Source: Bacillota bacterium (GTDB taxonomy: Bacteria; Bacillota; Clostridia; Oscillospirales; Oscillospiraceae). Taken from it: a DNA stretch of 64,000 nt. Positions within the stretch are counted from its first letter, which is position 1, and each line of letters begins with the position of its first letter. The DNA lies in assembly GCA_023402075.1 (NCBI GenBank), contig JAEXCS010000040.1, positions 1-64,000 on the forward strand. Reading direction: 5' to 3'. Shown piece after piece: positions 55,889-63,937 of the stretch. The notes under the pieces were generated by a model that had not been told where the DNA came from, searched no databases, and saw nothing but the letters and a program-made list of their open reading frames with translations. A program made the position numbers and the translations under genes.

Positions 55889-57261
55889 GAGAGACAAAGC
55901 GGACAATGATGTGGTATGAGTTCTATCAGGACGCAAATATCGAGGAGCATTTGGAAAAAATGGCTGCAAAGGGCTGGCGGCTGGAGAAAATTGGGTATCT
56001 CTTACGTTACCGTCGGGCGGAGCCGGCGCATGTGCGCTATGCCGTGACCTATTTTTCCGAGTCCTCGGAGTTCAATCCCTCGCCCACGGAAAACGAGGAG
56101 ACGCTGCTGGAATACTGCGCGGCGGCAGGCTGGGACTTTGTGGCCGGGTGGCACCAGATGATGATTTTTTCAACGGAGCAAGAAGACGCGCCCCCTATCG
56201 AAACGGAGGGAGCCGTGAAGCTGAAGGCTATCCACCGGGCCATGAAAAAGAACTTTCTTCCCTCTGGTTTTGTGCTTTTGGCCCTGTTCGGATTTAACCT
56301 TGCTATGCAGTTTCGGTTTGCGGAAGAAAGTTTTCCTTCTTTTTTGGCAGACGGGGTGCAGATAGGCGGAGCGCTGATGATGCTGCTGCTGGTGTGCCAT
56401 TATGGGTCAATTTTGCTTTCCTATTTCCTGTGGTATTGGGCCGCAAAACGTTCTGTGGAGCAGGGCGGACTGTGTCCCAAGCGGCGCAGCCGCTTTGCTC
56501 GAGTGCGGCAAATGGTTCTTCTTGTGGCGGCAATCGCCGTGCTGCTCTTTTTGTATATTCCGGCGGCTGTGCGGCTAGGGCGTGGCACGCTGGGGCATAT
56601 CCTGTTTATGCTGTGTGCATACGGATTTTTGGTTGCGGCAGTTCAGCTTGTGCGCGGATGGTTGAAGCACAGGGGCGTCAGCGCGTGGACCAATCGGATT
56701 GTGTCCATCGGTTTGGCGTTTGTGCTGGGTGCGGGAATCACGGGGGGCAGCGCGGCTTATATCGTGCGTACATATAGAAGTGTGCAGTCCAACGGTGCGG
56801 AAACGGAGATTTATGTCACACCATACGGCACCGAGAGGGTGCTGCGGCGCGACCCGCTCCCCCTGAAAATGGAGGCTTTGCGCCCGATTCAAGACGCGCC
56901 ATGGTCCTATGAGCTGACGGAGCATTGGAGTCCCCTTGCGTTACTGCGGGAGGGACGTCAGGTGGAGTATAAGAAATTAGAATCGCTGGACTACGAGATT
57001 TTGGATGTGAAAACCGATTTTTTGTACCGGGCCTGCCTGCGGGATTATTTAGGGACAGAAGAAGATACTGGGCTGGAGTACAGTGTTATGGACGAAGCGC
57101 AGTGGGACGCGGACGCGGCTTACCGCCTGAGCATTGACGGAGAGGAAATGAACTCTTGGCTTCTGTGCCGGAATCGGCGCATCGTGCGTATTGCCTTTGA
57201 CTGGACGCCCACACCGGCGCAGATGGCGCTGGCAGGAGAAAAGCTGTTTTCAGGTGCGTGA
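55885..57261 (+). CDS. DUF2812-domain membrane protein
   Basis: 458 aa. The DUF2812 domain (about 5-100) has WYEFYQDANIEEHLEKMAAKGWRLEKIG and a pattern YRRAEPAHVRYAVTYF. Then come about five membrane helices (about 125-300) and a C-terminal soluble domain (about 305-450), which has a second domain-like stretch ending FDWTPTPAQMALAGEKL. DUF2812 proteins are always paired with a PadR repressor; they are thought to sense envelope stress or modulate the regulator, with no proven biochemistry. It starts in the ATGA overlap with padR. The C-terminal domain is longer than in minimal family members. Confidence 0.88.
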   Translation: MRETKRTMMWYEFYQDANIEEHLEKMAAKGWRLEKIGYLLRYRRAEPAHVRYAVTYFSESSEFNPSPTENEETLLEYCAAAGWDFVAGWHQMMIFSTEQEDAPPIETEGAVKLKAIHRAMKKNFLPSGFVLLALFGFNLAMQFRFAEESFPSFLADGVQIGGALMMLLLVCHYGSILLSYFLWYWAAKRSVEQGGLCPKRRSRFARVRQMVLLVAAIAVLLFLYIPAAVRLGRGTLGHILFMLCAYGFLVAAVQLVRGWLKHRGVSAWTNRIVSIGLAFVLGAGITGGSAAYIVRTYRSVQSNGAETEIYVTPYGTERVLRRDPLPLKMEALRPIQDAPWSYELTEHWSPLALLREGRQVEYKKLESLDYEILDVKTDFLYRACLRDYLGTEEDTGLEYSVMDEAQWDADAAYRLSIDGEEMNSWLLCRNRRIVRIAFDWTPTPAQMALAGEKLFSGA

Positions 57262-57383
57262 GACGCGAAGATAAGAACAGCAATCCGCAAATGCCGCCTT
57301 AAAATGCAAAATGCGTGAGAGATGAAAGCGGAGCGGAAGTGCAGCACCCCAGCGTTTCTTTAGAGCTGATAGAAAACGAACAG

Positions 57384-57425
57384 AAAACCACGTCTCGGGG
57401 CTTGCTGCCCCGGGACGTGGTTTTC
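57384..57425. terminator. Bidirectional terminator
   Basis: AAAACCACGTCTCGGGGC-TTGCT-GCCCCGGGACGTGGTTTT lies between the convergent DUF2812 and thiY genes. Confidence 0.93.
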
Positions 57426-57507
57426 GCTTAAAAGCGTGAGAATCGCGGTGGTTCCAAAAGAGTTCTATACTGCCGCAAACGTGTACAGAAGTATAATTTG
57501 CGGAAGC

Positions 57508-58536
57508 TCAGTTTCCCTCAAAATCGATGTTTGCCATCACCTGAGAAGGTTCCACCTTTTCGTGAATCAGCCCCACGCTGTACATCCAGTCGATGTTGGA
57601 CTGCCAGATTTGGGCGGTCTGGCTGAGGAAGGGAGCACTCTCCGTTTCCATCAGGGGCAGCAAAGTCTCACAGGACTGGGTTTCCACAGAGGGGGACAGG
57701 GGGAAGTTTTCCTCGTTCTGGTTGTCCAGCAGGATTTGCAGGCAGCCGTCCGGGTCCGCCTGAAAATCTGCAAAGCCCTTGGCGGAAGCCCGCAGGAAGC
57801 CTGCCAGCACCTCCGGATCTGCTTCAATCATTTTGTCATTTGCCAGAAAGACGGCCTCATAGTAGTTGGGGATGCCAAATTCATTCACCATAAAATAATT
57901 GACGTCAAACCCCTCCTCCTCCATCTGGGGGACCTCGTGATTCACAAGGCAGCCGATGGTGGCGTCCACATTGCCGGTGGTCATAGAGCTCATCAAATCA
58001 AAGCCCACATTCACCAGATTCACGCGGCCAAAATCCGCGCCGCTGGCATCCATCATGGCTTTCACCAATGACTCGCTGAGGGCCGTGCCCGCATAGCCCA
58101 CGGTTTTGCCCTCCAAATCCTTGGGGCTGTGGATGTTTTTGTCTGCCAGAGACAAAATGATGTTCAAAGGGGACTGCACCACCGCGCCGATGGATTTGAT
58201 TCCCACGCCCTGATCGGCCACGGCCTGAATCACATCCTGCTGATAGTACAGGCCAATTTCCGCCTTGCCTGCGGCCACCAGAGACAGCGCGTCATTTTCA
58301 TTGGAGGGGAACCGGATGTTTACCTCCAGCCCCTCGTCCTTGTAGTAGCCACGCTGGATGGCGGTGTAAATAAAGGCGTGCAGGGCGTTGGGATACCAGT
58401 CCAGCACCACGTTGATTTCCCGGAGATTACCGGCCTCTTCACTCCCAGATTGTCCGGCAGGTGCCTGACTTCCGCAGCCGGTGAGTACCGTCAGCGCCAG
58501 CATTGCCGCCAAAAGCAGAGCGGTGATTCTTTTCAT
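57508..58536 (-). CDS. thiY: ABC transporter substrate-binding lipoprotein for thiamine precursor (ThiY-like)
   Basis: 342 aa. Lipobox LTVLTGC (cysteine about residue 21), then an NMT1/THI5-like domain: INVVLDWYPNALHAFIYTAIQRGYYKDEGLEV (abbreviated), where DWYPN..H is the family signature. By family and context it captures a pyrimidine precursor such as formylaminopyrimidine for HMP salvage. TenA in the same operon then hydrolyses that compound. The start is the ATG at 58536 behind GAGGAA. It is the last gene of the operon, before a strong terminator. Confidence 0.9.
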   Translation of the reverse strand: MKRITALLLAAMLALTVLTGCGSQAPAGQSGSEEAGNLREINVVLDWYPNALHAFIYTAIQRGYYKDEGLEVNIRFPSNENDALSLVAAGKAEIGLYYQQDVIQAVADQGVGIKSIGAVVQSPLNIILSLADKNIHSPKDLEGKTVGYAGTALSESLVKAMMDASGADFGRVNLVNVGFDLMSSMTTGNVDATIGCLVNHEVPQMEEEGFDVNYFMVNEFGIPNYYEAVFLANDKMIEADPEVLAGFLRASAKGFADFQADPDGCLQILLDNQNEENFPLSPSVETQSCETLLPLMETESAPFLSQTAQIWQSNIDWMYSVGLIHEKVEPSQVMANIDFEGN

Positions 58537-58552
58537 AATGATTCCTCGTTTC

Positions 58553-59305
58553 TTATTGTCCGCGCCACGTAATGACGCGCTTTTCAATCAAACTGACAAT
58601 TGCCACCAGCAGCATTGCCGCCACGGATAACAGTAAAATGGGCGCGAAGACCCCGGCCCCGTCCAGCTGCGTCATCATCCGGCGGCTGAAATAACCAAGG
58701 CCGCTCTGCGCGCCCAGCCATTCTCCAATGGCCGCGCCGATGACGGACAGGGGAATCGCCATTTTGATGGCGGAGAAAAAATAGGGAAGGGCGGCAGGAA
58801 GCTTCAGCTTCCAGAAAATCTGGCGTTTGCTGGCCCCAAAGGTGAACAGCAGCTCCGTCATCTCCGTTTTAACGGAGCGAAACCCGTCAAACACTGTGAT
58901 GGCGATGGGGAAGAAGGTAATCAGAACCGCCACCAGCACCTTGCTCCACAATCCGTAGCCAAACCACAGCACAAACAGGGGGGCAAGGGCCGTAGTTGGA
59001 ATAGTTTGGGATGCGACGATCAGTGGATACAGCGCCTTTTCTGCGGAGGGAAACGTGTCCATCAGCATGGCAAGCGCCAGCCCCAGAAAAATGGAGATGC
59101 CAAGGCCCACGCACACCACCGCCATGGTGGCGGGCAGATGGGCGGAAAACAGCGGACCTCTCAGCTGCCACAGCCGCACAAGCACCTGCCAAGGGCTGGG
59201 CAGGATATAGGCCGCGTCCATGCCCATGGCGGTGGCCTGCCAGAGCATCACCAGTGCCAGCACCAGCGCGGCGGCGGGGAGATTTCCCCGATTTGCCTTT
59301 CTCAT
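58553..59305 (-). CDS. thiX: ABC transporter permease (ThiX-like)
   Basis: 250 aa, six membrane segments of the SsuC/TauC/ThiX type. The EAA loop contains FTFGASKRQIFWKLKLPAALPYFFSAIKMAIPL (abbreviated), and VIGAAIGEWLGAQSGLGYFS is the usual C-terminal end. It starts in an ATGA overlap with the ATPase gene. The thiY start is about 16 bp downstream. Confidence 0.92.
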   Translation of the reverse strand: MRKANRGNLPAAALVLALVMLWQATAMGMDAAYILPSPWQVLVRLWQLRGPLFSAHLPATMAVVCVGLGISIFLGLALAMLMDTFPSAEKALYPLIVASQTIPTTALAPLFVLWFGYGLWSKVLVAVLITFFPIAITVFDGFRSVKTEMTELLFTFGASKRQIFWKLKLPAALPYFFSAIKMAIPLSVIGAAIGEWLGAQSGLGYFSRRMMTQLDGAGVFAPILLLSVAAMLLVAIVSLIEKRVITWRGQ

Positions 59306-60054
59306 CCGGCATTCCTCCTGAGCATGGAAATCAGATCTTCTTTCAGTTCAAGCAGACCCGGCTTGCCAAGCGTTTCCAGCGACCGGGGATACCCGGCGGG
59401 GACTGGGAAGGAGCGAAGTTGAGTAATGGGCGTGCCCTCCGCCGCCAAAATTCGGCCGGAGAGAAACAGTGCTTCCTCCACATCGTGGGTGATGAACAGC
59501 ACCGTTTTGCGCTCTCGCTGCCATTGCTCCAGCAGCCATTCCCGCATGGACAGGCGGGTCAGATAGTCCAGTGCGGAAAACGGCTCATCCAGCAAAAGAA
59601 GCTGAGAGCCGGTGAGCACCGTCCGGGCAAAGGCCGCCCGCTGGCGCATTCCCCCGGAAAGCTCTCCAGGGGACTTTTTTCCCCAGCCCGCAAGGCCCAC
59701 GGCTTCCAGCGCACGCTCTACGCGGGCATCCATCTCCATATTGGAGAGTCCACCTTGTATTTCCAGCGGCAGACGCAGATTTTCTGCTACGGTACGCCAT
59801 GGAAACAGCAAATCCTGCTGCGGCATGTATCCGCAGTAGCGCTTTCGCCCGGTGATGCTTGCTCCGTCCACCAGAATTTCGCCGCTTTGGGGCGTCAGCA
59901 ATTGGTTCACCAGACGGAAGATGGTGCTTTTTCCGCAGCCGGAGGGGCCGATGATGGAGACAAATTCTCCCCGGTCTACGTGAAAGGAAAGCTGCTGGAT
60001 GGTGGGGAAGCTGTCCGACTGATATTGAAATGTTACGTTTTCAAAGGTCAGCAT
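59302..60054 (-). CDS. thiZ: ABC transporter ATP-binding protein (ThiZ-like)
   Basis: 250 aa. Walker A IGPSGCGKST (about residues 36-45), Q-loop YMPQQDLL, signature LSGGMRQRAAFARTVL, Walker B LLLLDEPFSALD and H-loop ITHDVEEAL. Members of this family serve nitrate/taurine/aminopyrimidine transporters; the thiamine operon context sets the role. The ATG follows AAACC without a strong site, 4 bp after the tenA stop, which suggests coupling. Confidence 0.92.
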   Translation of the reverse strand: MLTFENVTFQYQSDSFPTIQQLSFHVDRGEFVSIIGPSGCGKSTIFRLVNQLLTPQSGEILVDGASITGRKRYCGYMPQQDLLFPWRTVAENLRLPLEIQGGLSNMEMDARVERALEAVGLAGWGKKSPGELSGGMRQRAAFARTVLTGSQLLLLDEPFSALDYLTRLSMREWLLEQWQRERKTVLFITHDVEEALFLSGRILAAEGTPITQLRSFPVPAGYPRSLETLGKPGLLELKEDLISMLRRNAG

Positions 60055-60057
60055 GGT

Positions 60058-60726
60058 TTACGTCCTCATTTCCCATGCCATATCCCAGAACGCGCCCTCG
60101 TAGCGGGAGCAGGCGATGAAAATTTCCTCCAGCCGCCGCAGCCGCTGCTCGGAGTAGTCCTCTGTCAGATGCTCGGTTAGCTCTGCAAGCCTTTCGTTGG
60201 CGATGGAATAGTCAGGGCTTGCATACCCCCGCACCCATTCGCCGTAAAAGGGATGCTCTGCGCAGGCGGGGTTTGCCCGCACCATTTCCTTGGCGATTAC
60301 CTCATAGCTGAGAGCGCAGGAGAGGATTGCCGCGGCGATTTCTCCTGGGCCTTCCTCGTAAGCAATCCGAAGCATATAGGAGACATAGGAGAGATTATCC
60401 TGCGCCATAGGTGTGCGCTCTGCTTCGTCCGGAGAAATACCCAGCCGCTCCATATAGCCCCGGTGGATGTCCATTTCACCGTCCAAAATCTGCGTCACAT
60501 AGCCCGCAAAAAGGCTCATGGCTGCTTTTTCCCGGGCTTTCGCAACGCCAAGGGCAAAGACTCGGGCATAGTCCAGCAGGTACAGATAGTCCTGCACCAT
60601 GTAGTGCTTGAATTTTTCCCGATTCAGCGTGCCGTCTGCAATTCCCCGGACAAAGGGGTGGGCGTGATAGTCCGTCCATATGTCTTTCGCAGCGTCTAAA
60701 AGACGCTGCGTTGTGTTCTGTTTCAT
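60058..60726 (-). CDS. tenA: Aminopyrimidine aminohydrolase/thiaminase II (TenA)
   Basis: 222 aa, the all-helical TenA fold. Conserved: HPFVRGIADGTLNREKFKHYMVQDYLYLLDYARVFALG (abbreviated), LSCALSYEVIAKEM (the catalytic cysteine, LSCALSY), YASPDYSIANERLAELTEHL and EIFIACSRYEGAFWDMAWEM. TenA releases HMP from thiamine breakdown products. It overlaps thiD by 4 bp. This is the salvage step between import and phosphorylation. Confidence 0.95.
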   Translation of the reverse strand: MKQNTTQRLLDAAKDIWTDYHAHPFVRGIADGTLNREKFKHYMVQDYLYLLDYARVFALGVAKAREKAAMSLFAGYVTQILDGEMDIHRGYMERLGISPDEAERTPMAQDNLSYVSYMLRIAYEEGPGEIAAAILSCALSYEVIAKEMVRANPACAEHPFYGEWVRGYASPDYSIANERLAELTEHLTEDYSEQRLRRLEEIFIACSRYEGAFWDMAWEMRT

Positions 60727-61532
60727 TTTCTTGCCTCTTTTGCAAACTCCCCGGTAAGGTCAAAAGCGTGGTTCATAGGGCCGGAGCCTGCGCCCAGATT
60801 CAGCATCGCCCCCAGCGCTTCGGAGATGTACGCCTTGGCCCGCTCCACCGCTTCGTCCAGCCCATAGCCCTTCGCCAGATTAGAGGCAATGGCGCTGGAG
60901 AGCGTGCAGCCGGTGCCGTGGGTGTTGGGGTTATCGATGCGCCTGCCGTTAAACCAGAGGGCTTCTCTGTTTCGGTACAAAAGGTCGTTTGCGTCGTTGA
61001 GCTGGTGCCCGCCCTTGCACAGAACGGCACAGCCGTAGGCGTCCGAAATAGACTTGGCGGCTCGCTCCATGTCGGCGGCGCTTTCCACCTTCATTCCCGA
61101 AAGAACCTCTGTCTCCGGGATGTTGGGTGTAAGGAGTGTGGAAAGCGGCAGCAACAGCCGCTTCAGCGCGTCCACCGCGTCCTCACTGATGAGCCGCGCG
61201 CCGCTGGTGGACACCATCACAGGGTCCACTACAATGTTTGTGGCTTTGTACTGCCGCAGCTTCTCCGCAATAACCTGAATCAGTCTTGCGGAGGAAACCA
61301 TGCCGATTTTCACTGCGTCGGGCGGGATGTCGGTAAACACGCAGTCAAGCTGCTGGGCAAGAAATTCGGGGGGGACCTCGAAAATCCCCTGTACGCCGGT
61401 TGTGTTCTGGGCAGTCAGGGCCGTGACGGCGCTCATGGCGTATACGCCGTTGACGGTCATGGTTTTGATGTCTGCCTGAATCCCGGCGCCTCCGCTGGAA
61501 TCACTTCCGGCGATTGATAATGCTGTTTTCAT
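60723..61532 (-). CDS. thiD: Hydroxymethylpyrimidine/phosphomethylpyrimidine kinase
   Basis: 269 aa. N-terminal ALSIAGSDSSGGAGIQADIKTMTVNGVYAMSAVTALTAQNT (abbreviated), VVDPVMVSTSGARL, LLTPNIPETEVL, and the C-terminal ATP site NPNTHGTGCTLSSAIASNLA. It phosphorylates HMP twice to HMP-PP, one of the two substrates of ThiE. It overlaps tenA. AAGGAG precedes the ATG. Confidence 0.97.
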   Translation of the reverse strand: MKTALSIAGSDSSGGAGIQADIKTMTVNGVYAMSAVTALTAQNTTGVQGIFEVPPEFLAQQLDCVFTDIPPDAVKIGMVSSARLIQVIAEKLRQYKATNIVVDPVMVSTSGARLISEDAVDALKRLLLPLSTLLTPNIPETEVLSGMKVESAADMERAAKSISDAYGCAVLCKGGHQLNDANDLLYRNREALWFNGRRIDNPNTHGTGCTLSSAIASNLAKGYGLDEAVERAKAYISEALGAMLNLGAGSGPMNHAFDLTGEFAKEARK

Positions 61533-61572
61533 AAATGAAAACTCCTTTCCACTGTCAGCACTATTTTTATGA

Positions 61573-61667
61573 AGCGGCAGAGAGTGGTGCCCCCGGTCTG
61601 CCGCTATTTCAAGGCGCTGCCGCCTGTGAAATTAATGAAACGGTGGGGCCGGCGATGCGCCGGCCCC
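61573..61667 (-). repeat. Two intercistronic hairpins between thiE and thiD
   Basis: AGCGGCAGA...TCTGCCGCT (61573-61605) and GGGGCCGGCG-ATG-CGCCGGCCCC (61645-61667). No T tract follows on the minus strand, so they are more likely processing or stability elements than full terminators. Confidence 0.6.
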
Positions 61668-61676
61668 GTGAAGAAA

Positions 61677-62324
61677 CTATTCGCAGTTGCGGACCAGCTT
61701 TTCCGCAAGCGTCCGCAGCGCGGCGGTGGACGCGCCGGGGTCATTTGCCCCGAAAATCGCCGATACCACGGCCACGCCGTCCACACCGCTGCCGGAGAGC
61801 TTTAGAATATTCTCCCCGGAGATGCCGCCGATGGCCACGGTGGGAACATCCACGGCGGCGCAGATGGCGCGGAGGGTTTCAAAGGGCATCAGGTCTACGT
61901 CCGACTTGGTGGAGGTGGAAAACACGGCCCCAAGGCCCAGATAATCCGCGCCGTTTTTCACCGCTTCCAATGCTTCTTCAACGGTGTGGGCGGAAACGCC
62001 CACGATCATACCGGCTCCCACCCGTGCCCGGACGTCGGCGGCAAGCATATCCTCCTGCCCCACGTGAATCCCATCCGCGCCGGATTTAATGGCAATTTCC
62101 ACGTTGTCGTTGACGATAAAGGGTACGCCATACTCTTTGCAGAGCTTTGCAAGGGCCGTGGCCTCGGCGAGAAACGCGTCCTCATCCAGCTCCTTTTCCC
62201 GGAGCTGGACGCAGGTGGCCCCGTTTTTCAAAGCCAGCTCCACCTGTTGATACAGGCTCAGGGTCCCCACCCATGCCCGGTCCGTCACCGCGTAGAGCAG
62301 CATCGCCTTTTTATCGCACTTCAT
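61677..62324 (-). CDS. thiE: Thiamine-phosphate synthase
   Basis: 215 aa. TIM barrel with VQLREKELDEDAFLAEA, PFIVNDNVEIAIKSGADGIHVGQEDM (abbreviated), VGVSAHTVEEALEA, ADYLGLGAVFSTSTKSDVD and AIGGISGENILKLSGSGVDGVAVVSAIF (abbreviated). It joins HMP-PP and thiazole phosphate to thiamine phosphate. Its start overlaps the thiM end by 14 bp. The gap to thiD, about 145 bp, is the only sizeable one in the operon and contains the hairpins. Confidence 0.97.
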   Translation of the reverse strand: MKCDKKAMLLYAVTDRAWVGTLSLYQQVELALKNGATCVQLREKELDEDAFLAEATALAKLCKEYGVPFIVNDNVEIAIKSGADGIHVGQEDMLAADVRARVGAGMIVGVSAHTVEEALEAVKNGADYLGLGAVFSTSTKSDVDLMPFETLRAICAAVDVPTVAIGGISGENILKLSGSGVDGVAVVSAIFGANDPGASTAALRTLAEKLVRNCE

Positions 62325-63132
62325 ACCGTGCCCCTTCCTCCAGTGCCTGCGGCGTGAGATTGTAAACCGCGTCGATGATGTAGTTGCGATAGCTGGAATT
62401 GCCGTCCAGCTCCGTCATGCGCCGACGGGCGGTTTCCCCGCAAAGACCCATGGCGCAGACCGCAGCGGCCGCCGCGTCCAGCGTGCGTTCGGGATTTGCC
62501 GTGACGTAGGCGGCTGTCATAGCGGAGAGCTGGCAGCCGGTGCCGGTGATTCTGCTCATGTCCGGGTGGCCGTTTCGGATGCAGTAGGCAGTGTGTTCGT
62601 CCGCCACGATATCAATGGCCCCGGTAATCGCCACCACTGAGCTGCTTTCTTTGGAAAACGCCTTGGCAAATGCTACCGCCTGCTCTAGGTTTTCCTCCGT
62701 CACCCGGTCCGCAACGTCCGCGTCCACGCCCTTGGTGGTTCCGCTGCCCTGTGTCAGCGCCTTGATTTCGGAGATGTTGCCCCGGATGACCGCAAACCGA
62801 ACCTCCTGCAGCAGCTTCAGCGCGGTTTCGGTGCGAAGCGCGGACGCGCCCGCCCCCACGGGGTCTAAAATCACGGGGTGGCCCAGCGCGTTTGCTCGTT
62901 TCCCGGCGGCCAGCATGGCGGGGATGGTGCGCTGATTCAAAGTGCCGATGTTGATGTTTAACCCACCGCAGATGGAGGTGATGTCCTCCGCTTCCTCCAA
63001 GTCATCCGCCATGATAGGAGACGCGCCACAGGCAAGAAGAATGTTGGCGCAGTCGTTTACGGTGACATAGTTGGTGATGTTGTGAATCAGGGGAGTCTGA
63101 CGGCGGACATTTTCAAGCAGCTCATGCATCAT
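62311..63132 (-). CDS. thiM: Hydroxyethylthiazole kinase
   Basis: 273 aa. TPLIHNITNYVTVNDCANILLACGASPIMADD (abbreviated), HPVILDPVGAGASALRT, the catalytic region ITGTGCQLSAMTAAYV with the GTGC motif, and AIDIVADEHTAY. It phosphorylates the thiazole alcohol in salvage. It overlaps thiW by 4 bp (ATGA-type). Confidence 0.97.
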   Translation of the reverse strand: MMHELLENVRRQTPLIHNITNYVTVNDCANILLACGASPIMADDLEEAEDITSICGGLNINIGTLNQRTIPAMLAAGKRANALGHPVILDPVGAGASALRTETALKLLQEVRFAVIRGNISEIKALTQGSGTTKGVDADVADRVTEENLEQAVAFAKAFSKESSSVVAITGAIDIVADEHTAYCIRNGHPDMSRITGTGCQLSAMTAAYVTANPERTLDAAAAAVCAMGLCGETARRRMTELDGNSSYRNYIIDAVYNLTPQALEEGARYEVR

Positions 63133-63677
63133 GCTTCACTTCCTTTATGATTGTAAACAGATTGATTCAGACGGGACTGCATTCCGGACAGCGTGCCGGT
63201 TTTCTCCAGAGAATAGATTAAAATTCCGGACAGGATGGAGCCCCCGGCGGTTGAGATGAAAAACGGGAGGATATACGCGTAAAACGCCAGCTCTCCGGCA
63301 GAGCGGCCCATCAGCAAAACAGCCACGGGATAGGCGCACAGGCCTCCGAGAACGGCAGTGCCGAACACCTCGGCAACCAGAGTGGGGAGCAGGCGGCGGC
63401 TTTTCCGGTATACAAGGCCGCACAGCAGCGCGCCGAACATACTGCCGGGGAACGCCATCAGACTGCCAAGGCCAAGGAGATTTCGAATCAGGCTTGCGCC
63501 GAAGGCCACGGCCACGCCGTAACCCGGGCCAAGCAGGACTGCGCAGAGAATGTTGACCATGTGCTGCACCGGGGCGCACTTGCTGGCGAACACGGGGAAG
63601 GAGAACAGACTGCCCACCACGGCAGCTGCGCAGAAAAGTCCGGCCACAGCCAGCTTTTGGACGTTCAATTTTTTCAT
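63129..63677 (-). CDS. thiW: Energy-coupling-factor S component for thiazole, ThiW
   Basis: 182 aa, about five to six membrane helices. The ThiW pattern: KLAVAGLFCAAAVVGSLFSFPVFASKCAPVQHMVNILCAVLLGPGYG (abbreviated) and LLGLGSLMAFPGSMFGALLCGLVY. It is the substrate-binding part of an ECF transporter for hydroxyethylthiazole; the shared EcfAA'T module must be elsewhere. AAGGAGC precedes the ATG. It is the first gene after the TPP riboswitch. Confidence 0.93.
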   Translation of the reverse strand: MKKLNVQKLAVAGLFCAAAVVGSLFSFPVFASKCAPVQHMVNILCAVLLGPGYGVAVAFGASLIRNLLGLGSLMAFPGSMFGALLCGLVYRKSRRLLPTLVAEVFGTAVLGGLCAYPVAVLLMGRSAGELAFYAYILPFFISTAGGSILSGILIYSLEKTGTLSGMQSRLNQSVYNHKGSEA

Positions 63678-63903
63678 AGTGATGCTCCTTTTGAATTTAG
63701 CGGAGAAAACGGCAAATACAGCGTCGCTTCCCCTTTTGACAGGAAAGGGCAGACTTCTGCCCTGGAAGATCGGTCGAGGCTTATTGGCCTCCTCTCACGC
63801 CGGAACACGGCTTCCCATCGCTGTAATACAGAGCACAGGGCGCTCCCCCTCTGCCCGCCACGGACTGACCGTGATGCCGCCTGCCACCATCCTTTCAAAA
63901 GGA
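63678..63903 (-). other. Leader between the riboswitch terminator and thiW
   Basis: About 225 nt. It holds AGGGCAGA-CT-TCTGCCCT (63746-63763) and a small 31-codon ORF on the minus strand (63795-63890, starting MVAGGITVSPWR) without a properly spaced ribosome binding site. I cannot assign it a function. Confidence 0.45.
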
Positions 63904-63937
63904 ACAAAAAAACGGAGACATCTGATACGATGCCTCC
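63904..63937 (-). terminator. Regulatory terminator of the TPP riboswitch
   Basis: On the minus strand: GGAGGCATC-GTATCA-GATGTCTCC followed by GTTTTTTTG. It sits right after the aptamer and is the expression platform. Confidence 0.9.
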
